A stretch of DNA of 64,000 bases from Flavobacteriaceae bacterium CRH (GTDB lineage: Bacteria; Bacteroidota; Bacteroidia; Flavobacteriales; Flavobacteriaceae): the NCBI GenBank assembly GCA_001507425.1, contig LMAJ01000003.1, positions 406,144 to 470,143 of the forward strand, given 5' to 3'. Numbering within the stretch: position 1 is the first letter of the stretch; every line of letters begins with the position of its first letter. The position numbers and the translations under genes are program-made. Under the pieces are notes generated by a model. That model made no database searches, had not been told where the DNA came from, and worked only from the letters and a program-made list of their open reading frames with translations. This document shows positions 8,022 to 17,787 of this stretch, piece after piece.

Positions 8022-8465
8022 ATGATAAATCCTTTCACCGACGAATACTTCATGAAAAAAGCTTTGCAGGAAGCTGAAATGGCTTTTAGTAAAGGCGAAA
8101 TTCCGGTTGGAGCCATAATTGTTGTGGCTGATAGAGTAATCGCCAGTAGTCATAATTTAACCGAACTATTAAACGATGTAACCGCTCACGCCGAAATGCA
8201 ATCGATAACCGCTGCCGCTAACTTTTTAGGTGGAAAATATCTTAAAGATTGTACCTTATATGTTACACTCGAACCTTGCCAAATGTGTGCAGGAGCTTTG
8301 TATTGGAGCCAGATTTCTAAAATTGTTTTTGGTGCCCGCGATGAACAACGCGGATTTATGGTTATGGGAACAAAACTTCATCCAAAAACAACTGTAGTTT
8401 CTGGAGTTATGGCCAATGAAGCTGCTGATTTAATGAAACGTTTTTTTGTTGAAAGACGTAAATAA
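8022..8465 (+). CDS. tadA: tRNA-specific adenosine deaminase
   Basis: TadA deaminates adenosine 34 of tRNA-Arg(ACG) to inosine. The 147-residue protein has the complete zinc-dependent cytidine/deoxycytidylate deaminase signature: HAEMQ (H56 zinc ligand, E58 proton shuttle) and PCQMC (C86 and C89 zinc ligands). The DEYFMKKALQEAE start and the basic tail are normal for the family. ATG at 8022 is used here. Because the promoter box lies so close, the in-frame ATG at 8052 (MKKALQEAEMAF), 10 residues in, is an alternative. Confidence 0.95.
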   Translation: MINPFTDEYFMKKALQEAEMAFSKGEIPVGAIIVVADRVIASSHNLTELLNDVTAHAEMQSITAAANFLGGKYLKDCTLYVTLEPCQMCAGALYWSQISKIVFGARDEQRGFMVMGTKLHPKTTVVSGVMANEAADLMKRFFVERRK

Positions 8466-8646
8466 CCTCTATTTTTTGCTTCAGTAAAAATAATTCTCAC
8501 CACTGAATTTTCCTGCCAAAACATTTCAAAAAATAATATACATTTACTATAATATATTTATCATTTCATAGGTTATGGTTTTAGACCGTGAAATGTCATG
8601 TTCTTTATTAATATCTTGTATCTGTAACCATTAACGCCATATCAAA

Positions 8647-11600
8647 GTGAAAGTAAGAGGATTAGTTTGCGTATTTTTTGTGTTTTTTATTTTTCAGGCC
8701 TGCGGCAGAAAATCAGATTTCAATTCTGATTTTTCATTATTCAAAGAGTATATAACTAGTTTTACAGGCGGAATTGTCTCGGCGCAGTCGGACATTCGTG
8801 TAGTTTTAGCTTTTGATAAAAAAGAGTGGAAAGTTAATGAGGTTCTGGACAATGACTTATTTGATATTTCGCCAAGTGTCGACGGAAAAGTAGTTGCGCT
8901 TTCAAGCAATACAATCGCATTTATTCCCGAAAAAAAGCTTAAAGCAGGAACTGAATATCAGGTTACGCTGCATTTAGATAAACTAATCACACTTCCTAAA
9001 AAGACAGAAGACGATAAAGAAGATCTTTCTGATTTTAACTTTACCGTTAAAACCATCAAACAGGATTTTACAATAAACACACTTGATATTCAATCGCGCA
9101 GTAAAGAAATTCAATACCTCAATTGTGTATTAAAAACTGCAGATATTATCGATTTAGAAACCGCTCAGAAATTGGTTTCGGCTTCTCAAAATGGAAATAA
9201 AGTTGTCATCAATTTTGATAAAACACCAAATTCAGGAAAAGAATTTAAATTTATAATTGATAATATTCAGCGTTTCGATGCGGCAAGTAATCTTGAAATT
9301 GCTTACGATGGAAATGATTTTGATATCGACCAGAAAGGCAAAATGGATTTTCCCATTACGGCTATAAACGATTTCAAAATTGTAAAGGTTGAAGTTCCGG
9401 ATGAAAACAATCAGTCGGTATTGATTAATTTTTCTGAACCCTTAGAAAAAGGTCAGGATTTTAAAGGTTTGGTGGCGATAGAAAACACAAATAACCTAAA
9501 ATTTTCGACTCAGGGAAATATCCTTAAAGTCTATTTTAGCAATCAAAAACCAGTTCAGGAAGTTGTACATGAAGTAGAAGTAGTTACCGTTGTTGATTCT
9601 ACAAGCACAGCCGTAGATTCTGCAAGTGTAGCTGTAGATACAGCCGCAGTGGCTGAACCAATTGTAGAGGACGTTGTAGTAGAACCGGAACCGGAACAAG
9701 CAATAGTTTCAGGTGAATTACTACTGGAAGTTTTTCAGGGAATTGAAAGTCAGTATGGTCATGAAATGAAGAATAATTATTCGGAAAAAATATCTTTTGA
9801 CCAGATTAAACCAAACGTTCGCTTTATAAAAAACGGAACGATTTTACCAAGTTCAAGTAATTTAAAACTGAATTTTGAAACTGTAAACTTAAGTGCTGTT
9901 GATGTAAAAGTGTATAAAATTTATAAAAACAACATTTTACAATTTCTGCAGAATAATCAGTTAAACGGAACTCAAAATCTAAAACGAGTTTCACAGCCCG
10001 TCGCAAAAACAACATTAAATCTAAAAGAAAGCAACCTAATAAATCCAAGTAAATGGAACACGTTTGCATTGGATTTATCTAAAATTATAGCACCGGAACC
10101 GGGCGCCATTTACAGAGTTGAGTTCTCTTATAAAAAAGCATATTCATTATATAAATGTGAATCATCTGAAACCGAAACTGAAAGCGAAGAGGAAGAAATA
10201 GATGAAAACGACGTAAACTACAGCGGAAACTCGTATGACGATTATTACTACGATGATTACGAATGGAGAGAAAGCCAGGATCCGTGTACAGGTTCTTATT
10301 ATTACAATGCCAAAATCGGAACCAATATTCTGGCTTCAGATTTGGGTGTAATTGCGAAAAGAGGCGAGAACAAATCTTATTTCTTTGCGGTAAATAATAT
10401 CCTCACAACAGAACCGGTTTCGAACGCAAGAGTAGATTTATACAGTTTTCAACAACAAAAACTGACAACAGGAACAACAAGCAGCGAAGGAATTGCGACT
10501 TTTCAATTAGATAAATTCGCCTATTTTGCTATTGTAACTTTAGGCGATCAGTCGACTTACGTAAAACTTGATGACGGAAATTCTCTTTCGGTAAGTAATT
10601 TTGATGTATCGGGAGAAACACTTCAAAAAGGATTGAAAGGGTTTATTTATGGAGAAAGAGGTGTTTGGCGCCCCGGAGATGATTTGTATTTGTCTTTCAT
10701 TTTAAATGATGCCGCAAATAAACTCCCAAAATCACATCCGATAAAATTCAGATTAACAGACCCCAACGGCAAAGTAACCTATCAAACGGTTCAAAAAACA
10801 AACGAGTTAAATCATTATGCCTTTACTGTACCGACAGATCAAGATGCGCCAACCGGAAGTTGGGAAGCAATGGTGAGCGTGGGCGGGGCAAAATATTATA
10901 AGAGTATAAAGATCGAAACGATAAAACCAAATCGCTTAAAGATCAGGAATAGTTTTAAAAACCCAATATTGTCATCGTCACATGCTAATACAGCAAATCT
11001 TGAAGTAGCGTGGCTTCATGGTGCCATTGCCAAGAATTTGAATGTAGAAATGCAGGCAAAATTTTCACAGCAAAGTACCACTTTTAAAAATTATGATAAA
11101 TATGTTTTTGATGATTTAGTACGTCAGTTTAGTACGGAGGAAATTAATATTTTCTCTGGAAAATTAGATGCCAACGGAAGAGCCTCGGTAAACATTGACC
11201 CTAAATTGCAAGGTCAGGCACCCGGAATGCTAAAAGCCGCTTTTGTAACCAAAGTGTACGAAGAAGGCGGAGATTTTAGTATGGATGTTATTTCGACAAC
11301 GTATTCTCCATATAAAACTTACGTTGGAGTAAAATCGCCGGAGCCAACAAAATATGGAATGCTGGAAACCAGGACCAATAATAGATTTGATATTGTGACC
11401 GTTGATGAAAATGGAAAACCAAAATCGGTTAAAAATCTTGAAGTAAAAGTGTATAAAGTAGAGTGGCGCTGGTGGTGGGATGCATCGAGTGATAATTTAT
11501 CTAACTACAATTCATCTGACGCTACAACTTCATACAAAACCTTTAAAGTTAATACAGATTCAAACGGAAGAGGAAGCTTTCAATTTGCTTTAACCGATGA

Positions 11601-14319
11601 AGAATGGGGACGTTATATGATTCGCGTTTCTGATGAAGTTGGCGGACATGCCACGGCATTAACCGTAAATATCGATTGGCCAATATGGTCCGGAAAAACG
11701 AGGAATACAGATGCTTCTACAGCTAATATGCTTGTTTTTTCTACCGATAAAAAGAATTATGCCGTAGGTGAAAATGCTCAAATATCTTTTCCTTCGAGTG
11801 AAGGCGGACGAGCTTTGGTTTCTATAGAAAATGGATCTAAAGTCGTTGAAACACTTTGGGTTGAAACAAAAAAAGGAGAAACAAAAGTTGACATTCCGAT
11901 TACGGCGGCGATGGCTCCAAATGTATATTTTAATATTACATTGTTGCAACCTCACGCATCAACCAAAAACGATTCGCCAATAAGAATGTACGGAATTGTT
12001 CCGATCGAAGTTGTAGATAAAAACACGATTCTTGCTCCTAAAATTGCAATGCCTGATGTTTTAAAACCGGAACAGACATTTCCTTTAAAAGTAAGCGAAC
12101 AATCAGGAAAAGAAATGACCTATACCATTGCAATTGTCGATGAAGGTTTGCTTGATTTAACACGTTTTAAAACACCAAATGCGTGGGACAGTTTTTATGT
12201 ACGTGAAGCTTTGGGCGTAAAAACCTGGGACGTTTACGATGATGTAATTGGAGCCTATGGCGGAAAAGTAAATCAAATTTTCAGTATTGGTGGAGATCAG
12301 GATTTAGGTGGAGGAAAAGCCAAAAAAGCCAATCGATTTAAACCGGTTGTGGTTTTTCTTGGACCCTTTAAATTAGAAAAAGGACAAACTAAAACACATC
12401 AGATAAAATTACCCAAATACATAGGTTCAGTTCGAACAATGGTTGTGGCAGGAGACGCAACAACAAGCGCTTACGGAAGTGTAGAAAAAGCAACTCCCGT
12501 TCGTAGTCCGTTGATGGTATTGGCTTCATTGCCAAGAAAAATTTCTCCATCAGAAAAAGTAACAATTCCGGTTACGGTTTTTGCAATGAAAAAAAACATC
12601 AAAAATGTAACCGTACAAATTAAAACCAGCAACGGATTAAAAGTTGTTGGAAGCGCTGCGCAAAAAGTAAACTTTACCCAACCAGATGAAAAAATAGTAA
12701 ATTTTAACCTGGCAGTTGGCAGCGTAACGGGAATAGCCAAAGTTCAAATTATCGCCACATCCGGAAATGAAAAGTCGACTTACGATGTTGAGATCGACAT
12801 GACGAACCCAAATCCGGTAACAAATACTTTTACAGATGTTATTTTAGAGCCAAACAGTTCTAAAACCATTAGCTGGAAAACATTTGGAGTTTCAGGAAGC
12901 AATAAAGCCAAACTCGAAGTTTCGTCGATGCCAACCATCAATCTAAACGGAAGATTGCAATTTCTGATTCAATATCCGCATGGTTGTGTGGAGCAAACGA
13001 CTTCCTCCGTATTTCCGCAATTATTCTTAAATGATGTTGCCGATATTGATAATGTACGCCTGCAGCTGATTCAAAAAAATGTTATGGCCGGAATTACAAG
13101 ATTGGGAAGTTTTCAATTGCCAAATGGAGGACTTTCGTACTGGCAGGGGAATTCAATTGCAGACGATTGGGGAAGTTCTTATGCCGGACATTTTATGATC
13201 GAAGCAGAGAAAAAAGGATATGTTTTGCCAATTAATTTTAAATCGAAATGGCTTTCGTACCAACAAAAAGAAGCAAAACAATGGCGTTTTGAGCCACGTT
13301 ACGGGAATGATTTAGCGCAGGCTTACCGATTATATACATTAGCTTTAGCGGGTTCTGCCGATTTGTCTTCGATGAACAGATTGCGAGAAACAAAAGGAAT
13401 TTCTAATGAAAGTAAATTACGATTAGCTGCCGCTTATGTTTTGGCCGGACAAAAATCGGCAAGTCAAAACTTGTTTTTACAAAGTAAAATTGAAGACGAA
13501 ACAAGCGATTATAATTATTACTATTATGGTTCAAGTGCTCGAAACAGAGCAATGGCTTTGGAAACAATGTTGTTATTAGGCCAAAAACAAAAAGCATTTG
13601 CAATGGCTGTAAAATTAGCTAAAAACATGGCAAGCGATCAATGGATGAGTACACAAACAACCGCTTATTGTTTGTATGCAATGTCTAAATTTGCTGCCAA
13701 CAATGGCGCTAAAGGAATTGATATTCAATTCAGCAAAGATGGAAAATCTGAAATTGTAAAAACATCAAAAACGGTTGCAGACAGGAATTTGATAGTTAAA
13801 ACGGGTTCGAACAGCATTACCTTAAAAAATAATAGAAAGAATACGGTTTATGTTCGTGTATTGAACACAGGAATTTTACCAATTGGTCAGGAAAATGTAG
13901 TTCAAAATGATGTTTCGGCTTCGATTGTTTTCAAAAACCGTAAAGGCGGAACGATTAATGTTTCGAGAATTACTCAAGGAACGGAGTTTGTTGCTGAGGT
14001 AACCGTTAGAAATCAAAGAAATGAACGTGTAGAAAATGTAGCATTGTCGCAAATTCTTCCATCAGGATTTGAAATTGTAAATACACGTTTTACAGATTAT
14101 GGAGAAGCAACAAACAACATTGCCGATTATATCGATATCCGCGATGACAGAACTAATTTCTATTTTGGACTAAAAGCGAGTGAAACCAAAGTGTTTAGGA
14201 TTTTGCTGAACGCATCATATTTAGGAACTTATTATTTGCCTGGATTACAATGCGAAGCCATGTATGATAATACGTTTTTAGCCAGAACTAAAGGGTTTTG
14301 GGTTGAGGTTGTGAAATAA
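8647..14319 (+). CDS. Alpha-2-macroglobulin family lipoprotein
   Basis: 1890 residues. Bacterial alpha-2-macroglobulins are periplasmic protease traps, thought to protect the envelope and usually paired with PBP1C, as here. The start is GTG; it places a lipoprotein signal ending FQAC with C19 as the acylated residue. The bait/thioester half is intact: the thioester motif CVEQ is at 1447-1450 within YPHGCVEQTTS, followed by the alpha-helical toroid with LPNGGLSYWQG. Two features look lineage-specific: a Val/Glu/Ala-rich low-complexity linker near residues 298-357, and an acidic, Tyr-rich insert between C504 and C547. The PBP1C gene follows after 152 bp. Confidence 0.93.
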   Translation: MKVRGLVCVFFVFFIFQACGRKSDFNSDFSLFKEYITSFTGGIVSAQSDIRVVLAFDKKEWKVNEVLDNDLFDISPSVDGKVVALSSNTIAFIPEKKLKAGTEYQVTLHLDKLITLPKKTEDDKEDLSDFNFTVKTIKQDFTINTLDIQSRSKEIQYLNCVLKTADIIDLETAQKLVSASQNGNKVVINFDKTPNSGKEFKFIIDNIQRFDAASNLEIAYDGNDFDIDQKGKMDFPITAINDFKIVKVEVPDENNQSVLINFSEPLEKGQDFKGLVAIENTNNLKFSTQGNILKVYFSNQKPVQEVVHEVEVVTVVDSTSTAVDSASVAVDTAAVAEPIVEDVVVEPEPEQAIVSGELLLEVFQGIESQYGHEMKNNYSEKISFDQIKPNVRFIKNGTILPSSSNLKLNFETVNLSAVDVKVYKIYKNNILQFLQNNQLNGTQNLKRVSQPVAKTTLNLKESNLINPSKWNTFALDLSKIIAPEPGAIYRVEFSYKKAYSLYKCESSETETESEEEEIDENDVNYSGNSYDDYYYDDYEWRESQDPCTGSYYYNAKIGTNILASDLGVIAKRGENKSYFFAVNNILTTEPVSNARVDLYSFQQQKLTTGTTSSEGIATFQLDKFAYFAIVTLGDQSTYVKLDDGNSLSVSNFDVSGETLQKGLKGFIYGERGVWRPGDDLYLSFILNDAANKLPKSHPIKFRLTDPNGKVTYQTVQKTNELNHYAFTVPTDQDAPTGSWEAMVSVGGAKYYKSIKIETIKPNRLKIRNSFKNPILSSSHANTANLEVAWLHGAIAKNLNVEMQAKFSQQSTTFKNYDKYVFDDLVRQFSTEEINIFSGKLDANGRASVNIDPKLQGQAPGMLKAAFVTKVYEEGGDFSMDVISTTYSPYKTYVGVKSPEPTKYGMLETRTNNRFDIVTVDENGKPKSVKNLEVKVYKVEWRWWWDASSDNLSNYNSSDATTSYKTFKVNTDSNGRGSFQFALTDEEWGRYMIRVSDEVGGHATALTVNIDWPIWSGKTRNTDASTANMLVFSTDKKNYAVGENAQISFPSSEGGRALVSIENGSKVVETLWVETKKGETKVDIPITAAMAPNVYFNITLLQPHASTKNDSPIRMYGIVPIEVVDKNTILAPKIAMPDVLKPEQTFPLKVSEQSGKEMTYTIAIVDEGLLDLTRFKTPNAWDSFYVREALGVKTWDVYDDVIGAYGGKVNQIFSIGGDQDLGGGKAKKANRFKPVVVFLGPFKLEKGQTKTHQIKLPKYIGSVRTMVVAGDATTSAYGSVEKATPVRSPLMVLASLPRKISPSEKVTIPVTVFAMKKNIKNVTVQIKTSNGLKVVGSAAQKVNFTQPDEKIVNFNLAVGSVTGIAKVQIIATSGNEKSTYDVEIDMTNPNPVTNTFTDVILEPNSSKTISWKTFGVSGSNKAKLEVSSMPTINLNGRLQFLIQYPHGCVEQTTSSVFPQLFLNDVADIDNVRLQLIQKNVMAGITRLGSFQLPNGGLSYWQGNSIADDWGSSYAGHFMIEAEKKGYVLPINFKSKWLSYQQKEAKQWRFEPRYGNDLAQAYRLYTLALAGSADLSSMNRLRETKGISNESKLRLAAAYVLAGQKSASQNLFLQSKIEDETSDYNYYYYGSSARNRAMALETMLLLGQKQKAFAMAVKLAKNMASDQWMSTQTTAYCLYAMSKFAANNGAKGIDIQFSKDGKSEIVKTSKTVADRNLIVKTGSNSITLKNNRKNTVYVRVLNTGILPIGQENVVQNDVSASIVFKNRKGGTINVSRITQGTEFVAEVTVRNQRNERVENVALSQILPSGFEIVNTRFTDYGEATNNIADYIDIRDDRTNFYFGLKASETKVFRILLNASYLGTYYLPGLQCEAMYDNTFLARTKGFWVEVVK

Positions 14320-14324
14320 AAATA

Positions 14325-14460
14325 TTGCCACAGATTAAAAGGATTTTCTAACATGATAAATTAGAATACGCATTAGTGCAAATCGATTTAATCTGTGAAA
14401 TCTGTGGCAAAAAAACTTTGCAAACTTTGCGAATAACTTTGCATTCTTTGCGGTTAAATT
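14325..14460. repeat. Intergenic repeat element between the A2M and pbpC genes
   Basis: TTGCCACAGAT (14325-14335) is repeated inverted as ATCTGTGGCAA (14400-14410). It is followed by several near-copies of ACTTTGC (14415-14455). I recall similar sequences scattered through Flavobacterium intergenic regions. No open frame is present. Confidence 0.5.
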
Positions 14461-14471
14461 ATTAGTAAACT

Positions 14472-16847
14472 TTGAAAAATAAATTAAAAGCGTTCCTTCA
14501 ACACATTATAAACTGGATCAAGCAGAATAAAATAAAATCAGCAATTGCATTTTCGCTTTTGCTGATTTATTATTTCGCTTTGCCCCGAACATTATTTCAG
14601 GAACCCTATTCTACAGTTATTGAAAGTAAAGAAGGAGAATTATTAGGAGCAAAAATCGCCCGCGACGGACAATGGCGTTTTCCTGCACAAGACAGTGTTC
14701 CCGATAAATTCAGAAAATGTATTGTTTATTTTGAAGACGAATATTTTTATAAACACCCGGGATTTAATCCAATTGCGATGGTCAATGCGATCAAACAAAA
14801 CCGAAAGGCCGGAAAAGTGGTTCGGGGCGGAAGCACGTTAACGCAACAAGTAATTCGGTTATCCCGAAAAGGAAAAGATAGAACTTATTTTGAAAAAGGT
14901 ATTGAGCTGATTCTCGCCACGCGATTAGAACTAGGATATTCTAAAAACGAAATTTTAGATTTATACGCTGCTCATGCACCTTTTGGCGGAAATGTTGTTG
15001 GACTAGAAATGGCTTCCTGGCGCTATTTCGGATTAAAATCAAATCAATTATCCTGGGCTGAAACGGCAACTTTAGCGGTTTTACCAAATGCCCCGAGTTT
15101 GATCTATCCCGGAAAAAATCAGATTAAATTATTAAACAAACGAAACAGGCTTTTGCTTAAATTATATGAAGAAAAAATAATCGATCAGCAAACGTATGAA
15201 CTTTCTATCGATGAACCATTGCCGCAAAAACCGTATAACTTACCACAAATAGCGCCTCATTTGTTGCAACGTGTGGCTCAAAATCAGGAAGGAACCAGAG
15301 TAAAAACAACCGTTGATTTTGCTTTACAAAATAGGGTGAATCAAATTGCAAAATATTATTACAATCTATACAAGCAAAATGAAGTTAACAATCTGGCTAT
15401 TTTAGTAATTGATGTTTCTAATAGAAATGTAATGAGTTATGTTGGAAATTCTCCAACAGATAAAGACCATCAAAAAGATGTTGATATTATTGATGCGCCA
15501 AGAAGTACCGGAAGTATCTTAAAACCTTTGTTATACGCGGCGATGCTCGACGATGGAGAGTTATTGCCAAATACTCTGGTTGCTGATGTTCCCACCCAAA
15601 TTGCAGGTTATACGCCGCAGAATTTTAATTTAACTTTTGATGGCGCTGTGCCGGCTCATCGCGCTTTATCTCGTTCCTTAAATATCCCTGCAGTATTGAT
15701 GTTGCAGGATTTTGGCGTGAACAAATTTTATGAAGAATTGCAAAAGTTTGAATTAAGGGACATTACTAAATCGCCCGATCATTACGGATTATCGCTTATT
15801 CTTGGCGGAGCAGAAAGCAATTTATGGGACTTATGCCGTACGTATGCCAATTTATCTTCGACAGTAAATTATTTTGATAAAAGCAACGGAAAATACAGAA
15901 CGAAAGAATTTGCAGAATTAAATTATGAAAATGATTTTGAAGCCGATTTTGGAGACGAAAGTGATCAGAAAAACATTCTAGGCGCGGGATCTATTTGGCT
16001 AACGTATAACGCCATGGAAGAAGTAAACAGGCCGGAAGGCGATGAAGCCTGGAAGTTTTATGACAGTTCACTAAAAATTGCCTGGAAAACGGGAACCAGT
16101 TTTGGGAATCGGGATGCCTGGGCAGTAGGAACAAATTCGAGATATGTGGTAGGGATTTGGGTTGGAAATGCAACCGGAGAAGGAAGGCCAACCTTAACGG
16201 GCGTAACAAGTGCTGCGCCAATTTTGTTTGATGTTTTTAATTTATTACCAAGACAAAGATGGTTTCAAACACCTTATAAAGATTTAGATGAGGTAGAAGT
16301 TTGCAAATTAAGTGGTTATTTAGCCAAAGACGGCTGTCCGAAAATAAAGCAATGGGTAGCTAAAAAAGGAAAAACAACTGCAATTTGTCCGTATCATAAA
16401 ACCGTACATTTAGATCAAACAGAGAAATTTCAGGTTAACAGCAGTTGCGAAAATGTAGAAAATATAATTGTTAAAAACTGGTTTGTTTTGCCTCCGGTTA
16501 TGGGTTGGTATTATAAAGGTAAACATATAGATTACTTGCCATTACCGCCATTTAGAGAAAATTGTGAAGGTGCACAAACTGCAGCGATGGATTTTATTTA
16601 CCCAAAAGCAAACAGCAAAATCTATCTTACTAAAAATTTTAATAGTGAGATTCAGCCGGTTATTTTTAAAGTTGCCTATTCACAAAGAGAAAAGAAACTG
16701 TTTTGGTATGTGGATAATGTGTATAAAGGCGAAACAAAAGTCTTTCATGAAAAACCAATTATAATAAGTGCCGGGTTTCATTATATTACTGTAGTTGATG
16801 AATTTGGAAATGAAATTAGAAGAAAAGTAGAAATTGTGAGAGAATAA
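14472..16847 (+). CDS. pbpC: Penicillin-binding protein 1C
   Basis: A 791-residue bifunctional peptidoglycan synthase. Domains in order are: one membrane anchor (about 22-38); GT51 transglycosylase with EDEYFYKHPG (E88 catalytic) and RGGSTLTQQ; transpeptidase with S348-x-x-K351 (STGSILKP), SLN in SRSLNIP and KTGTSFGNRDAW; then the C-terminal BiPBP_C domain characteristic of PBP1C. The start codon is TTG at 14472; there is no ATG before the transglycosylase domain, and this start gives the expected basic N-terminus and anchor. The upstream alpha-2-macroglobulin gene is the classical partner. The convergent gene at 16857 begins 9 bp after the stop, with no obvious terminator between them. Confidence 0.95.
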   Translation: MKNKLKAFLQHIINWIKQNKIKSAIAFSLLLIYYFALPRTLFQEPYSTVIESKEGELLGAKIARDGQWRFPAQDSVPDKFRKCIVYFEDEYFYKHPGFNPIAMVNAIKQNRKAGKVVRGGSTLTQQVIRLSRKGKDRTYFEKGIELILATRLELGYSKNEILDLYAAHAPFGGNVVGLEMASWRYFGLKSNQLSWAETATLAVLPNAPSLIYPGKNQIKLLNKRNRLLLKLYEEKIIDQQTYELSIDEPLPQKPYNLPQIAPHLLQRVAQNQEGTRVKTTVDFALQNRVNQIAKYYYNLYKQNEVNNLAILVIDVSNRNVMSYVGNSPTDKDHQKDVDIIDAPRSTGSILKPLLYAAMLDDGELLPNTLVADVPTQIAGYTPQNFNLTFDGAVPAHRALSRSLNIPAVLMLQDFGVNKFYEELQKFELRDITKSPDHYGLSLILGGAESNLWDLCRTYANLSSTVNYFDKSNGKYRTKEFAELNYENDFEADFGDESDQKNILGAGSIWLTYNAMEEVNRPEGDEAWKFYDSSLKIAWKTGTSFGNRDAWAVGTNSRYVVGIWVGNATGEGRPTLTGVTSAAPILFDVFNLLPRQRWFQTPYKDLDEVEVCKLSGYLAKDGCPKIKQWVAKKGKTTAICPYHKTVHLDQTEKFQVNSSCENVENIIVKNWFVLPPVMGWYYKGKHIDYLPLPPFRENCEGAQTAAMDFIYPKANSKIYLTKNFNSEIQPVIFKVAYSQREKKLFWYVDNVYKGETKVFHEKPIIISAGFHYITVVDEFGNEIRRKVEIVRE

Positions 16848-16856
16848 TTTGAATTA

Positions 16857-17651
16857 TCACATGAATTTAAGTTGAGTGTATGCCTTTTGGTTGGATGATA
16901 ATCTAAAAGTAGCTCCAAAAGTAAATCCTTTAATTACGGGAATCTCATCTTTTTTAAATGGTTGAGAATAACCAAACCCCAAATCTAAAACATTCAATAC
17001 TGTAATTCCTGCCAAAGCGTAAGCATGTTTATCTGAAACTCCGCTTTTAATAAATAAGAAATTAGGTGTATTATAAGACAAATGAAGATCTGGTAAACCA
17101 TAATAGGTATGATTGTAACTGGTTACCCCAAAACCTAATCCTAAAAATAATTTATTCTTAGTTTCGCAGTCTAAACAAAACTCGAATCCGCCAATAAATT
17201 GACTTTTTGTTGCAATTTTATAATCTAAGTATAAAATGGGCCACTTTGGAAATTCAAATTTACTTTTGTTATAGGTTTTATATTTGAAATCTTCTGAATC
17301 TAAAAGAGTATTATCTTCATTATACCATTTTGCTTTTCCAACCAAATATCTGGCTTGTTTGTCTGTAGAATAACCTTCAAATTGTAATTTGTTGCTTTTA
17401 GTAAAATAATCATTAATCACATATAAAGAATCTAAATCTTTAATTTTATAACCTACAGCATCTTTAGTTTTTATTTTTATGGGATTAATTCTGTAATAAA
17501 GAGCAATTTCTTTGTTGCATTTTTTCCAGTTAGCATCAAAAAAAAGAGTATCATTTTGAGCTGAGATTATCGATGTAAAGAAAATAAAAGCAATTAAAAG
17601 AAAAAACGAAGTATTTTTTAAATGTTGGCAGTGATGTTTTTTTAATGGCAT
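16857..17651 (-). CDS. Exported protein of unknown function
   Basis: 264 residues from the ATG at 17651 (a TTG nine bases upstream is also open). The N-terminus is a signal peptide with a basic start and hydrophobic core (SFFLLIAFIFFTSIISAQ). The middle third (about 25-125) has short repeats of the type YYR..K..GYKIKD..FT.SNKLQFEGYS..K, resembling MORN/YwqK-like sequences. The last 130 residues alternate hydrophobic and polar residues, with many aromatics and glycine, and end in a phenylalanine-containing strand (TQLKFM), suggestive of an outer-membrane barrel. I do not recognise the family. It lies between pbpC (convergent) and rng. Confidence 0.6.
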   Translation of the reverse strand: MPLKKHHCQHLKNTSFFLLIAFIFFTSIISAQNDTLFFDANWKKCNKEIALYYRINPIKIKTKDAVGYKIKDLDSLYVINDYFTKSNKLQFEGYSTDKQARYLVGKAKWYNEDNTLLDSEDFKYKTYNKSKFEFPKWPILYLDYKIATKSQFIGGFEFCLDCETKNKLFLGLGFGVTSYNHTYYGLPDLHLSYNTPNFLFIKSGVSDKHAYALAGITVLNVLDLGFGYSQPFKKDEIPVIKGFTFGATFRLSSNQKAYTQLKFM

Positions 17652-17751
17652 TTTAATCAATTTTACTTTAAATTGTCGTGTTCCGCAATTTTATCAAATG
17701 TAGTAAATCGCTTTGTTCTATTGGTGTTTATAGCTTTTAATTATAAAGCAT

Positions 17752-17786
17752 AAAAAAACCGCCAGTCTTTCGAGAGGCGGTTTTTA
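17752..17786 (-). terminator. Intrinsic terminator downstream of rng
   Basis: AAAACCGCC and GGCGGTTTT form a strong stem around a loop of about 12 bases, with an A-run on the left that becomes the T-tract on the minus strand. It immediately follows the rng stop. Confidence 0.8.
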
Positions 17787-17787
17787 T

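Noticed and set aside
12985..12996. CVEQ in the macroglobulin as a degenerate thioester site
   Set aside because: The motif is CxEQ in bacterial members; Cys, Glu and Gln are all present.
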